A stretch of DNA of 64,000 nt from Methanobacterium sp. UBA176 (GCA_002505765.1 DAVZ01000027.1:7709-71708), one strand, 5' to 3'; positions 9,537 to 20,157 are shown, numbered from the stretch's first letter. The notes: generated by a model from the letters alone, not told the origin. Program-made: numbers and translations.

Positions 9537-11459
9537 TCATTCTGTTTTTTCAACAATCCTCCATATTTCCTCCTCCGGCATGTTAATGCCCACAAGTATT
9601 CCTTTTTTGCTGAGCTCTTTTTCTATTTTCTTTATGGCTTTAGCATCAGGTACAAAAACATGGTGGGAATGTATGTACCTTGATGTCCTGTACAGTGTTT
9701 CCAGAGATCTTCTGGTATCAGGTATTTTAAGTTCTTCTTCACACTTTTTTAGACTCTCCAGAGATCTAAAATACACTCTTCTTGTTACAATCTGTCTTAT
9801 GCCTGGAAGGTAATGTTTTGAATCTATTACATGACCCCCCGCCATGATCATGATCCTCTTATCATCAAGTTTTTCAGCGCCATGGTCTACAGTCACTTCA
9901 AAGACCCTGGTGTATTTTCTAATTACATCATTTATCTCCTTATCCGATAGATCAGCGCCTAATAAAAAGCCTTTTTTCTTTAGCTCGGCCACTACCCTGG
10001 AAAGACTATCATTATCTGGCCCTGAGATCCTGTGAGAATGGATTCCACTTGAAAGGGCGTATAATCTCTCCAGGGATTCTATCTTCGCACGATCGCGACT
10101 TAAGCTGTGTAAGAACTCCTTTGTTTCATCTAACTTTGAAACGCCTATTCTTCTATGTAACGGCTCCCTGAATTCAGGAGGGTAATATTCTATATCATCT
10201 ATGGTACATCCATTACGCAGGATGATCTCTGCCTCTTCACCTATATCCTCCACCATATGTGATTCTGTGATTTTGATTTCTGGCTTTATGATGACCTCAA
10301 CTATTTTCCCATGTTTTTTTACTATCTCTCTTATTTCATTCTTATTTAGATCAACACCTAAAAGAAAGCCCTCTTTTTTAAGGTCATCTGCCACCCCGCT
10401 GAGGCTTTCCCTGTCAGGTCCAGATATCCAGTGAGAATGAATTCCACTTACAGATTCATATATTCGCTCTAATGATCGTTTTCTTGATGCATCACGGTCT
10501 AAACTATCTAAAAATCGATTTAGTTCATCTATTTTAGATATTCCAATTTTTCTCTTCAGGGGTTCTCTAAACTCCATTAGATGATATTCTATGTTTTCAA
10601 GTGTGCATCCATGCTTTAGTATGATCTCTGTCTCCTTTCGTATATCTTCCATCAGGTTTTCTATACTGTGTATTTCTGTGATCTTCATCATGGTAGGTTC
10701 AACTGCTGCAAAATACATGTCTTCTCCACCACTTACCTCTGGTAAAATTACTCTATTTGCTCCAGCACTGTGAAGCCTTTTTATATTTTCACGTTTACTG
10801 GCCCTTGCAACAATCCAGATCTCGGGATGTATCTCCCTTGCAGCCAGTGTTATAAACAGGTTGTCAACATCATCTCCTGTGGTTATTATGACCCCCCTTG
10901 CCCTTTTTATTCCAGCATCGATCAGTGAACTTTCATCTGTGGCGTCGCCAGAGATTGCAAGAACATCAGGATCTTCCCATAACTCTTTTTCCACAATTCC
11001 CTTATCTTGCTCAACTATTATTACCTTCAAATTCCTTTTTCTAAGCTCTCTAAAGGATGCTGCACCTACCCTACCATATCCACAAAGCACAAAATGATTT
11101 TTAGTAGCAGCAATTCTCTTTTTCATTTTAGAACCAGATGTGATTTCTTCTACAGCCATTATAACCACAGAAATTGCTAAAGTAAATACATATGCAATTA
11201 AACCAACCCCTCCTAAAACAAGTGTTACAGTAAAAAGCTTTTGCAGAGGAGTTACTGGAAAAATATCCCCATAACCTACAGTTGCTATGGTTATAATGGT
11301 AAAATATAGAGCATCGACTGTATCAAGGTGCATAATATGTATAGATCCGATTATTCCGTAAATTATAAGCACAAACAGAGTTATAATAGCGTATGTTAAT
11401 ATAGAAAATGAAGGCAAATTTTCCAATTTTATCACTGGAAACCTGAGTCTCTGAGCCAC
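9537..11459 (-). CDS. Two-TM potassium channel with RCK domain and three novel C-terminal repeats
   Basis: About 640 residues. TM1 (about 20-42), pore helix and selectivity filter TVGYGD (about 62-67), TM2 (about 80-105), then an RCK/TrkA-N domain with CGYGRVG, DATDE and GDDVDN. Three repeats of about 125 residues follow (roughly 255-385, 386-510, 511-640), each with an IHSH-x-(I/V)-x-(G/V)PD core. The N-terminal part is organised like MthK. In MthK the second half of the protein is an RCK_C domain; here it is replaced by the repeats. GTG at 11459 is chosen since AGGGTGA lies five nt upstream. Followed by its paralogue with a 4-nt overlap or a short gap. Confidence 0.85.
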   Translation of the reverse strand: MAQRLRFPVIKLENLPSFSILTYAIITLFVLIIYGIIGSIHIMHLDTVDALYFTIITIATVGYGDIFPVTPLQKLFTVTLVLGGVGLIAYVFTLAISVVIMAVEEITSGSKMKKRIAATKNHFVLCGYGRVGAASFRELRKRNLKVIIVEQDKGIVEKELWEDPDVLAISGDATDESSLIDAGIKRARGVIITTGDDVDNLFITLAAREIHPEIWIVARASKRENIKRLHSAGANRVILPEVSGGEDMYFAAVEPTMMKITEIHSIENLMEDIRKETEIILKHGCTLENIEYHLMEFREPLKRKIGISKIDELNRFLDSLDRDASRKRSLERIYESVSGIHSHWISGPDRESLSGVADDLKKEGFLLGVDLNKNEIREIVKKHGKIVEVIIKPEIKITESHMVEDIGEEAEIILRNGCTIDDIEYYPPEFREPLHRRIGVSKLDETKEFLHSLSRDRAKIESLERLYALSSGIHSHRISGPDNDSLSRVVAELKKKGFLLGADLSDKEINDVIRKYTRVFEVTVDHGAEKLDDKRIMIMAGGHVIDSKHYLPGIRQIVTRRVYFRSLESLKKCEEELKIPDTRRSLETLYRTSRYIHSHHVFVPDAKAIKKIEKELSKKGILVGINMPEEEIWRIVEKTE

Positions 11460-11572
11460 CAAATCACCCTACAATTAATTATTAATTATTAAATGAAACC
11501 AAAGTTATAATTAAATAATTTGTTCTACAATTTATAAATAGTGATATTAAAGGAATATTTGAATGTGATATA

Positions 11573-13045
11573 ATGACCCCAAAAGACATGATGGCCATAG
11601 ACGGTAATGCAGAAGATTTGGGGATTCCTAAATCTTCACTTATGGAAAATGCCGGTAAATCTGTAGCCAATCATATAATGGATATTCTTGACCCCTGTAA
11701 AGTAGCTATATTTGCAGGGACAGGAGGAAATGGTGGCGATGGATTTGTAGCGGCGCGTCATCTAATGAACAATGGTTATAAAGTTGAATTATTCCTTTTG
11801 GGTAATCCAGATAGGATAAAATCTCCAGAAACACTTCAAAACTGGATCACAATCCAGAACATAAATTCTGGTTTAAATTCCCTTAAATTAGAAATTATTG
11901 AAAATTCATCATTACTTAAAGAATTTAATACTCCGGTTATTGTAGATGCTTTGCTTGGAACTGGAATTAGGGGCAAAATAAGAGAACCTGTTTCAAGTGC
12001 CATTGATATTATAAATGAATCCACAGGAATTAAGATCGCTGTAGATATGCCCAGCGGACTCGATCCTCTAACTGGAGAAGTGTTAGATAAGGCCGTAGAA
12101 GCAGATTTTACATTAACATTCCATAAAATTAAAATCGGACTTAAGCATGCTAAGATCAAATATGTAGGGAACATTATTTTATATGATATAGGGATTCCAC
12201 AGGAAGCTGAAATTTTTTTAGGAAAAGGCGACCTTTTAAGGCTTGAAAAAAGAGACATATCTTCCCATAAAGGTAATAACGGCACAGTTCTCGTTGTGGG
12301 TGGAAGTAAAGACTATTCAGGAGCTCCAGCCCTTGCAGCACTTTCTGCATTTAAATCTGGAGTTGATTTGGTCTATGTAGCATCTCCTATAAGCGTAGCT
12401 TCAACAATAAGGTCATATTCGCCTGATCTAATTGTAAATGTACTCTCTGAAGAATATATTGTTGAAGAAGATGTTGAAAAAATACTCGAGATTTCAAATA
12501 GGGCTGATTCTGTTGTAATTGGCTGCGGAATGGGTAGAAATGAAGAAACTGCATCTGCCTTAAATGAATTAGTTGCAGAGATTAAAAAGCCCTTATTATT
12601 TGATGCTGATGCTTTAAAATTGTTGGATGTGGATTTAATTAAGGAAATAAGTAATGATGTGGTGGTTACTCCCCATAGTGCCGAATTTAAAGCTCTTTTT
12701 GGATTAGATATGCCTAAAGAGTTGGAAAATAAAATTGATATAATTTCAAATGTCTCCAGGGATAATAAATGCGTTGTTCTTCTTAAAGGGGTTCTGGATT
12801 TCATATCCAATGGCGAAAAAACACGGCTAAATAAAACTGGTAATCCTGGAATGACTGTTGGTGGAACTGGAGATTGCCTTGCAGGCCTTGTTGGCGGATT
12901 AATGGCCAAAGGACATGATGGATTTGAGGCAGCATGCCTTGGAGCTTATATAAACGGTAGAGCAGGAGATATGGCTAAAAAAAAGTATGGATATCATTTT
13001 ATGGCAAGCGACATGCTGAAATACATTGATGATGCATTCAGATAG
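11573..13045 (+). CDS. nnr: Bifunctional NAD(P)HX epimerase/dehydratase
   Basis: A 490-residue fusion. The N-terminal YjeF_N epimerase domain (about 1-210) has SLMENAG and GTGGNGGDGFVAARHL. The C-terminal ADP/ATP-dependent dehydratase domain (about 220-490) has VVVGGSKDYSGAP, GCGMGRN and the ribokinase-like GNPGMTVGGTGDCLAG. It repairs hydrated NADH and NADPH. Both active domains look complete. The ATG follows a GTGATA ribosome site. The last 8 nt overlap the convergent BofA-like gene. Confidence 0.93.
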   Translation: MTPKDMMAIDGNAEDLGIPKSSLMENAGKSVANHIMDILDPCKVAIFAGTGGNGGDGFVAARHLMNNGYKVELFLLGNPDRIKSPETLQNWITIQNINSGLNSLKLEIIENSSLLKEFNTPVIVDALLGTGIRGKIREPVSSAIDIINESTGIKIAVDMPSGLDPLTGEVLDKAVEADFTLTFHKIKIGLKHAKIKYVGNIILYDIGIPQEAEIFLGKGDLLRLEKRDISSHKGNNGTVLVVGGSKDYSGAPALAALSAFKSGVDLVYVASPISVASTIRSYSPDLIVNVLSEEYIVEEDVEKILEISNRADSVVIGCGMGRNEETASALNELVAEIKKPLLFDADALKLLDVDLIKEISNDVVVTPHSAEFKALFGLDMPKELENKIDIISNVSRDNKCVVLLKGVLDFISNGEKTRLNKTGNPGMTVGGTGDCLAGLVGGLMAKGHDGFEAACLGAYINGRAGDMAKKKYGYHFMASDMLKYIDDAFR

Positions 13046-13301
13046 CCAAATTAATTCCCAGAGCCTGTGCAATTAGTAAAAGTATAACTCCAAATACTCC
13101 CCCAAATCCTGCAACTAAGATAGTTAATAGATTTATTGGAATATTAACATACGGGAATAAATTCGCTAAAAAAAGTAAAATCCAACCAAGAATTACATGA
13201 AGCAGTACTCTTAAAAGCAATCCTCCTATTTTAACTAAAATTACAACCCCGATTATTATGAAAATTATTAGTATAGCAATACCTACGAGTTCAAAAACCA
13301 T
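13038..13301 (-). CDS. BofA-like small membrane protein
   Basis: An 87-residue, almost wholly hydrophobic protein with three or so membrane segments. The ending GGVFGVILLLIAQALGI resembles the pro-sigmaK processing inhibitor BofA family. Archaea do not sporulate, so the name describes homology only; methanogens often carry one copy, of unknown role. GTGATG precedes the ATG. Its end overlaps the 3' end of nnr. Confidence 0.75.
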   Translation of the reverse strand: MVFELVGIAILIIFIIIGVVILVKIGGLLLRVLLHVILGWILLFLANLFPYVNIPINLLTILVAGFGGVFGVILLLIAQALGINLAI

Positions 13302-13369
13302 TTCATCACATTCTATTATTTGTGGATACTGATTAATAATTTTTATGAACTTTTCTTAATAATAAATGA

Positions 13370-13984
13370 TTAATGAACTTTGAAACTGTTAAGAATCATG
13401 TCGAAGTTCGCTTTTTCTTTATCAAAGTCTTTATCTCTGGCTGAAAAAGTTATTAGATAAGTTTCATTGTTTTTCACGAAATAAATATATTCAAATCTCA
13501 TATATTCATCATTAACATCATTAGAAACTATTATATCTTTAAAAGCTTCATTGCCACCTACCATAATTTTACTATTTGAAATTTTATTTCCACTGGCCAT
13601 GTAATCATTTTTAACCCGGTTAATAGCCTCTCTTACAGAATTACCACTATTAGGAATTATATGGACTTCAAATTGAGGATCATCAAATGTTAAAACAGTT
13701 CCAAAACCTCCAACTTTAAATGGGCCAAATGATTTGATTTCTGAAGTATTTAATGCATGAATAGGGGAAGCCATAATGTCAATGTTTCCATTTACATTAT
13801 CAGTACTAACAAACCAGTTATCAGGGCATTTAAAACTAACACCAGCCACAGAATAAGTGCCATTATCAGTTCTATTAAGCATTGAAAAATTACCTGAATC
13901 ATCGCTATTATTTAAACATCCAGAAATCAAAATAACTAATACTAAAATTGCTATAAATCCAACATATCTACTTGAAATCCTCAA
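13370..13984 (-). CDS. PsbP-like lipoprotein
   Basis: About 204 residues. The N-terminal hydrophobic signal ends in the lipobox LISGC (Cys about residue 23), so the protein is probably a membrane-anchored lipoprotein on the outer face. The remainder is a PsbP-like domain: F-x-CPDNWFV near the start, GGNEAFKDI in the middle and FDMILNSFKVH at the end. Two further proteins of this type lie at 56121 and 57312. A TTG start at 13984 with AGGGGAT six nt upstream is preferred; an upstream GTG at 14017 lacks a binding site. Function unknown. Confidence 0.75.
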   Translation of the reverse strand: MRISSRYVGFIAILVLVILISGCLNNSDDSGNFSMLNRTDNGTYSVAGVSFKCPDNWFVSTDNVNGNIDIMASPIHALNTSEIKSFGPFKVGGFGTVLTFDDPQFEVHIIPNSGNSVREAINRVKNDYMASGNKISNSKIMVGGNEAFKDIIVSNDVNDEYMRFEYIYFVKNNETYLITFSARDKDFDKEKANFDMILNSFKVH

Positions 13985-14120
13985 TATATAATCCCCTATA
14001 GATATATTTATTAACACTATTTAAACAATTAAGATTTCATCAAAAAGAAGTTTAAAATCAAATTCGATTATATATAATATTAAAGTTAAAATTAAGTTAA
14101 AAATAGGAAAGAAAAGATTT

Positions 14121-15302
14121 TTAATCCTTTTTACAAATTTTATTGTACGAAGCAGCCTGAATACCGTAATTTTTGACCATCCCGGTCATTTCGCGCTGAT
14201 CCATTCCTTTATCTTCAAAGGAGACTGTTTCTTCACTATATAAACTGTAAGGGGATTTTCTTCCAAGTATTCTGAGATTTCCTTTGTGTAGTCTGACTTT
14301 TACAGTTCCAGTCACTCTTTTCTGCATGTTATCAGTCAAAGCGTCCAGATCTTCCCTTAAAGGGTCGTGCCATAATCCATCGTAAATAAGCTCAGAATAT
14401 ACTTCAGTAACGTAGGATGCAAATTTAAGCTCGCTTCTTGTTAATGTTAGTTGTTCAAGAGCTTTATGAGCTGTAATAAGCAAGATTGCAGCGGGTACTT
14501 CGTAGTTTTCCCTTGATTTCAGCCCGATTATTCTATCCTCAATTATATCAATTCTGCCGATTCCATTTAACCCTGCGATCTGGTTACATTTCCCGATTAG
14601 ATCTAATGGTTCCATTTTTTCGTTATTTAAGCCCACAGGAATGCCTTTTTCAAATTCAATTTCCAGGATCTGTGCTTCATCAAGAGCATCGTCAGTTGAA
14701 CGCGTCCAGTTAAACGCTTCCTCAGGAGTTTCGGTCATTGGGTCTTCAAGAATATCTCCTTCAATGGATCTTCCCCATAGGTTTTCATCTATGCTGTACT
14801 GCTTATCAGAAGGAAGTGGGATACCGTGATCTTCAGCATAATCTATTTCCTCGCTTCTTGTAAGATTTAAATCTCTAATTGGAGCTATTACGTCCACATC
14901 AGACATTGCCCTTATTATAGCTTCAAACCTGAACTGATCGTTCCCTTTACCTGTGCATCCATGAGCTATAGCATCTGCACCTTCTTTTTTTGCAAGTTCA
15001 ACTATTTTCATAGCAATTAAGGGTCTTGCAAGTGCTGTGCTTAAAGGATAACCTTCATAAATAGCGTTAGCTTTAATTGCCCTGAATACAAATTCTTCAG
15101 CAAATTCTTCCTTTGCATCGATTGTATAATGTTTTAAAGCTCCCATTTTATATGCAACCGCCGTTGGCCTTTCTATTTCTTCTTGAGGCTGGCCTACATC
15201 CACACATGCCGTTATAACTTCCATCTCATAATTTTCTTCCAGTAACTTAATGCATACTGATGTATCTAATCCCCCACTGAATGCAAGAACGACTTTTTTC
15301 AT
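14121..15302 (-). CDS. argG: Argininosuccinate synthase
   Basis: A 393-residue cytoplasmic enzyme joining citrulline and aspartate with ATP in arginine synthesis. The N-terminal PP-loop is AFSGGLDTS (about 7-15). Further family motifs are [14 protein letters not shown] (about 113-126) and [14 protein letters not shown] (about 168-181). Full length for the family. GGTGA precedes the ATG. It is divergent from the deacylase gene, with an intergenic stretch of about 80 bp that must hold both promoters. Confidence 0.97.
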   Translation of the reverse strand: MKKVVLAFSGGLDTSVCIKLLEENYEMEVITACVDVGQPQEEIERPTAVAYKMGALKHYTIDAKEEFAEEFVFRAIKANAIYEGYPLSTALARPLIAMKIVELAKKEGADAIAHGCTGKGNDQFRFEAIIRAMSDVDVIAPIRDLNLTRSEEIDYAEDHGIPLPSDKQYSIDENLWGRSIEGDILEDPMTETPEEAFNWTRSTDDALDEAQILEIEFEKGIPVGLNNEKMEPLDLIGKCNQIAGLNGIGRIDIIEDRIIGLKSRENYEVPAAILLITAHKALEQLTLTRSELKFASYVTEVYSELIYDGLWHDPLREDLDALTDNMQKRVTGTVKVRLHKGNLRILGRKSPYSLYSEETVSFEDKGMDQREMTGMVKNYGIQAASYNKICKKD

Positions 15303-15384
15303 TATTTCACCTTATTATTTATATGAGTCTGTTGAAAAATATAATAACTATATAGTGATTATCAATTTAAACTTGGTGGAAGCC

Positions 15385-16107
15385 ATGGCATTTGAGGGAA
15401 AGATCAGCATAATATCCAGTGAAACAGGAGGTAAAATTGAAAATAATGTTCCATTGATGAAATACTTATCCGGTATTCCCTTTTTTCAGGATTTAGCTAT
15501 TGCTGCAGAACAGGGGACCCCCCTTTTTGAAATAGGGAAGGGAACCCCGAAAGTCATGATTACTGCTGGAATACATGGAAACGAGCTTCCCCCTCAAATA
15601 GCTGCAATTTGGCTTATGGATGAATTGTTAAAGGTTAAACCTAAAGGAACTGCATATGTAATACCTTTTACCGTGCCTCATTCTACAATGGAAAATTCAA
15701 GAAGATTTAAAGGGATGGATATGAACAGAACAGCTTCCAAAGGAGGTTTTATATCTAACAACATAATAAAAACCATTCAAACCATAAAAATAAGCGCCGT
15801 GGCCGATTTTCATTCAACAAAACCAGGGAGCAATCCTGGAGTAGAAAGTGTTTTCTGCTCTAAAAGCCCATGTTATCAAAGTTTTCAAATGGCAGAACAC
15901 ATCACAGGATCCACATCATCAAAAATAATTTCTCATGATAAAGCAGGGCAAATGTACACAGGAGCCCTTGAAGATGAATGCAATCTGGCAGGGATACCAG
16001 CCATTACATGCGAAGTAGTTTCAAGAAATGGCCTTGTGGATGGAAAAAGTCCACAAAGATCCTTTTTGCAGATGAAATCTTACTTAGAATATTTTAAAAT
16101 TATTTAG
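15385..16107 (+). CDS. Succinylglutamate desuccinylase/aspartoacylase-family zinc deacylase
   Basis: A 240-residue member of the M14-like AstE/AspA family. HGNELPP (about residue 70) supplies the zinc-binding H-x-x-E, and DFHST (about 139) supplies the second His. Such enzymes remove acyl groups from amino acids or other small amides; the methanogen substrate is unknown. The ATG at 15385 is chosen because GGTGGA is just upstream and because longer versions would run back into argG. Followed 24 nt later by the DUF457 membrane gene. Confidence 0.8.
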   Translation: MAFEGKISIISSETGGKIENNVPLMKYLSGIPFFQDLAIAAEQGTPLFEIGKGTPKVMITAGIHGNELPPQIAAIWLMDELLKVKPKGTAYVIPFTVPHSTMENSRRFKGMDMNRTASKGGFISNNIIKTIQTIKISAVADFHSTKPGSNPGVESVFCSKSPCYQSFQMAEHITGSTSSKIISHDKAGQMYTGALEDECNLAGIPAITCEVVSRNGLVDGKSPQRSFLQMKSYLEYFKII

Positions 16108-16131
16108 TAATCCCTCTTTTTAAGTGATATA

Positions 16132-16812
16132 ATGTCTTCCTATCAGAAACATATTTTATTTTCCATTATAATTGCATTACCCTTTATCCATGATATTTTT
16201 TATCTTTCACTGGCTGTTATTGGGGCCTCCATGATTGATATAGATCATCATCTAAGGAAAAAAAATCTCATTATACTGGTAGTATCCGGGATATTAATGA
16301 CTATTATACTTTATTTTCTTAAATTACCATTTTTAGTCGGATTATCTCTTATTACAGCCAGTATAATTTTTTATGTTTCCAAACACAGGGGTTTTGTGCA
16401 TTCAATTCTTGGAATACTCACTCTATCTATTTTATTTACTTTCGTTGTTTTAGGATTTTATAATTTATCTAATGGATTTAATATCAATTTAAAAACATTT
16501 CTGGTGATAGTTTCGGTTATACTCGGAATTATAATATTAAATAAAAAAATAGTTATTCCATTTTGCATTTTAGTTATTATAGGAATAATATTTAATTCAA
16601 ATATGTCCTTAAATATTATATATGTATTTTTTGCATTTTTAATCGGAGGATTCAGCCATATAGTGCTGGATCTTTTCACTTCAAGTGGAATACGTCTATT
16701 TGATCCTATTTCATCGAGAAAATACAAAAAAATTGCAGGCATAAATTTATTCATGTTATGGGTTATATGTGTATTTCTTTATAATTTTTCATTTAATAAC
16801 CTCATTTTTTAA
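16132..16812 (+). CDS. YdjM/DUF457-family metal-dependent hydrolase-like membrane protein
   Basis: A 226-residue membrane protein with several hydrophobic segments. It carries the family's polar signature inside membrane regions: IDIDHHLRKK (about 36-45), HRGFVHS (about 84-90) and FSHIVLDLFTSSGIRLFDP (about 182-200). These His/Asp residues resemble a metal site, and the family is annotated as putative membrane-bound metal-dependent hydrolases with no firm function. GTGATA precedes the ATG. Probably cotranscribed with the upstream deacylase. Confidence 0.8.
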   Translation: MSSYQKHILFSIIIALPFIHDIFYLSLAVIGASMIDIDHHLRKKNLIILVVSGILMTIILYFLKLPFLVGLSLITASIIFYVSKHRGFVHSILGILTLSILFTFVVLGFYNLSNGFNINLKTFLVIVSVILGIIILNKKIVIPFCILVIIGIIFNSNMSLNIIYVFFAFLIGGFSHIVLDLFTSSGIRLFDPISSRKYKKIAGINLFMLWVICVFLYNFSFNNLIF

Positions 16813-16990
16813 TATTGATTGTCTTAAGACTGGAATAAAATAATTAATAGTTTATATAAAATTTTAAAGTTTTCTAAACTCTTTATAAGAATTAATAATA
16901 ATTATACTAATTTTAAGATTTTCATTTATTGATACGGCCCATATGAAAAATTTTTACAACTAGTAAAAGCCCTAAAAAACTAAAAGGTAA

Positions 16991-17003
16991 GTTTTATATA
17001 TCA
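16991..17003 (+). promoter_or_regulatory. Candidate TATA box of the ehb operon
   Basis: GTTTTATATATCA is the best TATA-like sequence in the 303-bp gap between the DUF457 gene and ehbA. It implies a leader of about 85-95 nt before the ehbA ATG at 17116, which has GAGGGG as binding site. No strong hairpin or other RNA element stands out in the leader. Confidence 0.4.
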
Positions 17004-17115
17004 TGTTTTATCATTATTAATCATGTTGATGGTTAGATTTTCAAGAGTTATCTTGATTCTTAAGCCTTGAAAGTTATCCATATTATATCGTTTGCAATAT
17101 TTAGAGGGGTAATCC

Positions 17116-17430
17116 ATGAATATAGTATTTAGAATATTTTATGCCATTGCATACTTCATCGTACTGATTATAGAAATTATTAAAGCTACTTTTGATGTGG
17201 CAGTAAGAACGTTGAATGGGAAAATTGAACCCGTAATAGTGGAAATTGAAACTGAGCTAAAAAGACCTGTTTCTCAGGTTATACTTGCAAACAGTATAAC
17301 TTTAACTCCAGGAACACTTTCAATTGATGTGGATTCTAAAAATTGTGTTATAAAAGTTGCAACAATTGTTCCAAGAGCTAAAGAGGACGTAATTCCCTTT
17401 GAAGCGTATATAAAAGGATGGTTAGAGTAA
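17116..17430 (+). CDS. ehbA: Energy-converting hydrogenase B subunit A (MnhE/MrpE-like)
   Basis: A 104-residue protein with an N-terminal hydrophobic pair of segments followed by a soluble domain with LANSITLTPGTLSID (about 58-72), the MrpE signature. First gene of a 16-gene plus-strand operon in the order ehbA to ehbP. It belongs to the Mrp antiporter-like membrane arm that couples ion flow to ferredoxin reduction. The letter is assigned by order and family. Confidence 0.88.
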   Translation: MNIVFRIFYAIAYFIVLIIEIIKATFDVAVRTLNGKIEPVIVEIETELKRPVSQVILANSITLTPGTLSIDVDSKNCVIKVATIVPRAKEDVIPFEAYIKGWLE

Positions 17431-17445
17431 CTGCAGGGTGTTAAA

Positions 17446-17706
17446 ATGGATATACTGGTGATTTCAAAATATATTCTTATGGCAGCGCTGGCATTCTACG
17501 CAATTGCCACAATAAGAATTGCAACCCGAAAGACCATATCTATGGGAATTGTTGGATTACTGGGTTTAAGTGCAGCGGTGGCAACAATACTTATTTTAAC
17601 CAATAATATTTACGGAATAGCTTTCTGTAAAGATATAGCTTATGCACTTGTCATTTTGGGCCCAATTGGTACAATAGCATTTTCAAAAGTTATACGAGGA
17701 TGGTAA
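17446..17706 (+). CDS. ehbB: Energy-converting hydrogenase B subunit B (MrpF-like)
   Basis: An 86-residue protein with three membrane segments. The C-terminal [19 protein letters not shown] resembles the end of MrpF/MnhF. It lies 15 nt after ehbA and immediately before ehbC. Part of the Mrp-like ion-translocating module. Confidence 0.85.
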   Translation: MDILVISKYILMAALAFYAIATIRIATRKTISMGIVGLLGLSAAVATILILTNNIYGIAFCKDIAYALVILGPIGTIAFSKVIRGW

Positions 17707-17707
17707 A

Positions 17708-17980
17708 GTGGTAGATATAATCACTTTGATAAAATCAGCAATAATGATAATAGCTGCGATATTAATAGTCCTTACTGCATTTGGGCTTATCAGATACAAG
17801 GATGATGTGGAAAGAATACTCTATGCAAGAGTACACATGCTGGGGGTGGCAGATATGGCCTGTATAGCAGCTTTATTAGCTCTTAACGAACCATTACTGG
17901 CAGTTACTTACTTCTTCCTTACTCCTTTTGCATCACACGCCATAGCCAATGCATACTACTACGGGGAGGAACAAAGATGA
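17708..17980 (+). CDS. ehbC: Energy-converting hydrogenase B subunit C (MrpG-like)
   Basis: A 90-residue three-helix membrane protein with the MrpG pattern [21 protein letters not shown] (two strings: GLIRYKDD about 26-33 and ARVHMLG about 40-46) and a C-terminal [10 protein letters not shown]. The start is a GTG one base after the ehbB stop. The end overlaps the ehbD start by 4 nt (ATGA), indicating translational coupling. Confidence 0.87.
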   Translation: MVDIITLIKSAIMIIAAILIVLTAFGLIRYKDDVERILYARVHMLGVADMACIAALLALNEPLLAVTYFFLTPFASHAIANAYYYGEEQR

Positions 17981-18213
17981 TTGAATATATATTAATGATT
18001 GTAGCAGTTTTAGGAGCAGTTATAGCCCTTACTCAAAGAGATCTCCTTAAAACGGCCATATTAACAGGAATTCCAGGAGCCGCAATCGCTTTTCTGTTTC
18101 AATTTTTACTGGCTCCAGATGTAGCCTTAACACAAGCCATAGTAGGTACAGCCATAGTTCCTGTATTCTTTGCTCTGGCTGTAAAAAAGACACTCAGAAT
18201 GGAGGAAGAGTGA
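17977..18213 (+). CDS. ehbD: Energy-converting hydrogenase B subunit D (MbhD/DUF4040-like)
   Basis: A 78-residue membrane protein resembling DUF4040/MbhD: a conserved stretch [20 protein letters not shown] (about 47-66) that matches a segment of the MrpA C-terminal region. Overlaps ehbC by 4 nt. Presumed part of the ion channel of the Mrp-like arm. Confidence 0.87.
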   Translation: MIEYILMIVAVLGAVIALTQRDLLKTAILTGIPGAAIAFLFQFLLAPDVALTQAIVGTAIVPVFFALAVKKTLRMEEE

Positions 18214-18237
18214 TCAAAATTTATTAGAGGAATTGTT

Positions 18238-18642
18238 ATGATTATAGACCCACAGCTCGGATCGTTCTTTACAGCAGGAGCATTGATAATAATAGGCCTT
18301 TTTGCAGCTCTTTTCATTGATAATTTGATTAAAAAGGTAATAGGACTTCTATTTATTGCAGATGGAGTAAATCTTTTCATAGTTACAATGGGTTATAAAG
18401 CAGGTGGAATTGTTTATGTATTCCTTCCTGGAATGACTGTAGACTGGTTTGCTCAAAACGCATCATATCCGTTACCATTTGCCCTTGTTCTAACAAGTAT
18501 TGTAATTGGGGCAAGTACACTTGCTGTAATGCTCAGTTTAATAATAATACTTTATAAAAAACACGGATCCATAAAAGCATCGAAAATTCTTGGAGAAAAA
18601 GGAAATCAAACTCAATCTAAAACCCCCGGTGATAAAATATGA
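18238..18642 (+). CDS. ehbE: Energy-converting hydrogenase B subunit E (MrpC/NuoK-like)
   Basis: A 134-residue protein with three membrane helices in the NuoK/MrpC arrangement ([19 protein letters not shown], then ADGVNLF, then [15 protein letters not shown]). The tail is charged. Its last 4 nt overlap the ATG of ehbF. Member of the antiporter-like membrane arm. Confidence 0.87.
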   Translation: MIIDPQLGSFFTAGALIIIGLFAALFIDNLIKKVIGLLFIADGVNLFIVTMGYKAGGIVYVFLPGMTVDWFAQNASYPLPFALVLTSIVIGASTLAVMLSLIIILYKKHGSIKASKILGEKGNQTQSKTPGDKI

Positions 18643-20132
18643 ATCCGCTGATCCCCTTAATGGTTATAATACCAATAGCATGTGCATTAATTTTAAATCT
18701 GTTCCATACCAAAGATCGGACCGTAAAGATAATTGCAATAATAATAGCCATAATTTTACCATCAATACCATTATTTACAAATTATGGTTATCATTATTTT
18801 GGAGGATATGCCCCTCTAATTGAAAATCCTGCGTTAGCACAGGGTTTACCTGTATCAATAACAGCATCAGCTCTAAATGTGTTCCACCCGGCAATAACAT
18901 ATTACTTTGGAAGCGCGCAACAGATTTTTATGGTTGTACTGGGAATAATTGCATTTTTAGCCATATTAACATCTTTAAGCGAAACAAGGAAACCTTCTGG
19001 AGTTTATGCATTCCTCATGTTCATGGGAGTTGCTTCCATGTCTGCCATTATCCTTACAGACGATATATTCAATTTATACGTCTTCTTTGAAATAATTGCA
19101 GTAACGCAGGTGGGAATTGTAGTTGCTTCTAAAGTTAAAGGGAATATGGAGACTGCTTTAAAATATATGATCATAGGGAGCATCGCCTCACCACTCCTTT
19201 TACTTGGAGTAGCATTGCTTCTTGGAGTAACAGGCAATGTTAACATTACAGATATAATTTATTCCATTAAAACAGGGCTTGTGAATCCACAAAGTCCAGT
19301 ATTACTCATGGCATGTGGTCTAATAATATTTGGATGGTTATATGCGGCAGGATTACCTCCGTTCCACACTATAAAGTCAGAAATATATAGTAGAGCACTC
19401 CCACATGGTGCCGCCCTACTTCAGGCATTTTCTGTATTTACATTAGTGGCAATTGGATTAATAATAATTAAAATCTTTGCATTCTTTCCCTTTGCAAATG
19501 TATTCATCGTTGGAATATCAGTGATTGCAATGATACTCAGCATAACCATGGCATTGATGCAAACAGATTTTAAAAGGATTATAGGTTTTCTTGCTGTTGG
19601 AGAGCTTGGATACATTGGAATAGGTCTGGGACTTGGAACAGCAGCCAGTATCACCGCAGGACTTTTCCAGGCAATAAATGAAGCCATAATAACAGCGTTC
19701 CTATTTATTGGATTTGGTACAATTCTCTATAAAACTCGCGAAAGCGATATAAGGAAACTTGGAGGAATAATGGTAGAAATGCCCAAAGTTACATTATTGG
19801 TACTCCTATCAGGGCTTGCAATGGCTGGTGTACCACCATTAAATGCTTTTCAGAGCAAATTAATGCTGATTCAGTCTTCTTTAAGTGCAGGAGTGCCTGA
19901 ACTGGGCATAATTATGATTCTTCTAAGTATTGTGACTTTCATGACATTTATGAAGGCATTTTATGCTATTTACATGCGCCCCAAACCAAGCACTCTCAAA
20001 ATTATTGATTCAAATATACCAAAAGCAACCATATTTTCACTGGTTGTATTCTTAATATTATGTATTATACTGGGCCTATTCCCACAAATTGCAACCAGTT
20101 ACCTGCAACCGCTTGCAAACAGCCTAATATGA
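18639..20132 (+). CDS. ehbF: Energy-converting hydrogenase B subunit F (MrpD/NuoN-like antiporter subunit)
   Basis: The largest membrane subunit, 497 residues with about 13-14 helices. It carries antiporter-type signatures: [12 protein letters not shown] (about 137-148, including the conserved membrane Glu), AAGLPPFH (about 230-237) with [13 protein letters not shown], and [11 protein letters not shown] (about 307-317) with its discontinuous-helix Lys. Expected to carry H+ or Na+ across the membrane to drive ferredoxin reduction with H2 for biosynthesis, the established role of Ehb. Confidence 0.93.
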   Translation: MNPLIPLMVIIPIACALILNLFHTKDRTVKIIAIIIAIILPSIPLFTNYGYHYFGGYAPLIENPALAQGLPVSITASALNVFHPAITYYFGSAQQIFMVVLGIIAFLAILTSLSETRKPSGVYAFLMFMGVASMSAIILTDDIFNLYVFFEIIAVTQVGIVVASKVKGNMETALKYMIIGSIASPLLLLGVALLLGVTGNVNITDIIYSIKTGLVNPQSPVLLMACGLIIFGWLYAAGLPPFHTIKSEIYSRALPHGAALLQAFSVFTLVAIGLIIIKIFAFFPFANVFIVGISVIAMILSITMALMQTDFKRIIGFLAVGELGYIGIGLGLGTAASITAGLFQAINEAIITAFLFIGFGTILYKTRESDIRKLGGIMVEMPKVTLLVLLSGLAMAGVPPLNAFQSKLMLIQSSLSAGVPELGIIMILLSIVTFMTFMKAFYAIYMRPKPSTLKIIDSNIPKATIFSLVVFLILCIILGLFPQIATSYLQPLANSLI

Positions 20133-20157
20133 TAAGATGATAAAATAGAGGGATTAT

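Noticed and set aside
9101..11097. Several long plus-strand frames opposite the RCK genes
   Set aside because: They mirror the conserved RCK and repeat regions on the minus strand and are repeated with them; no start site or family signal of their own.
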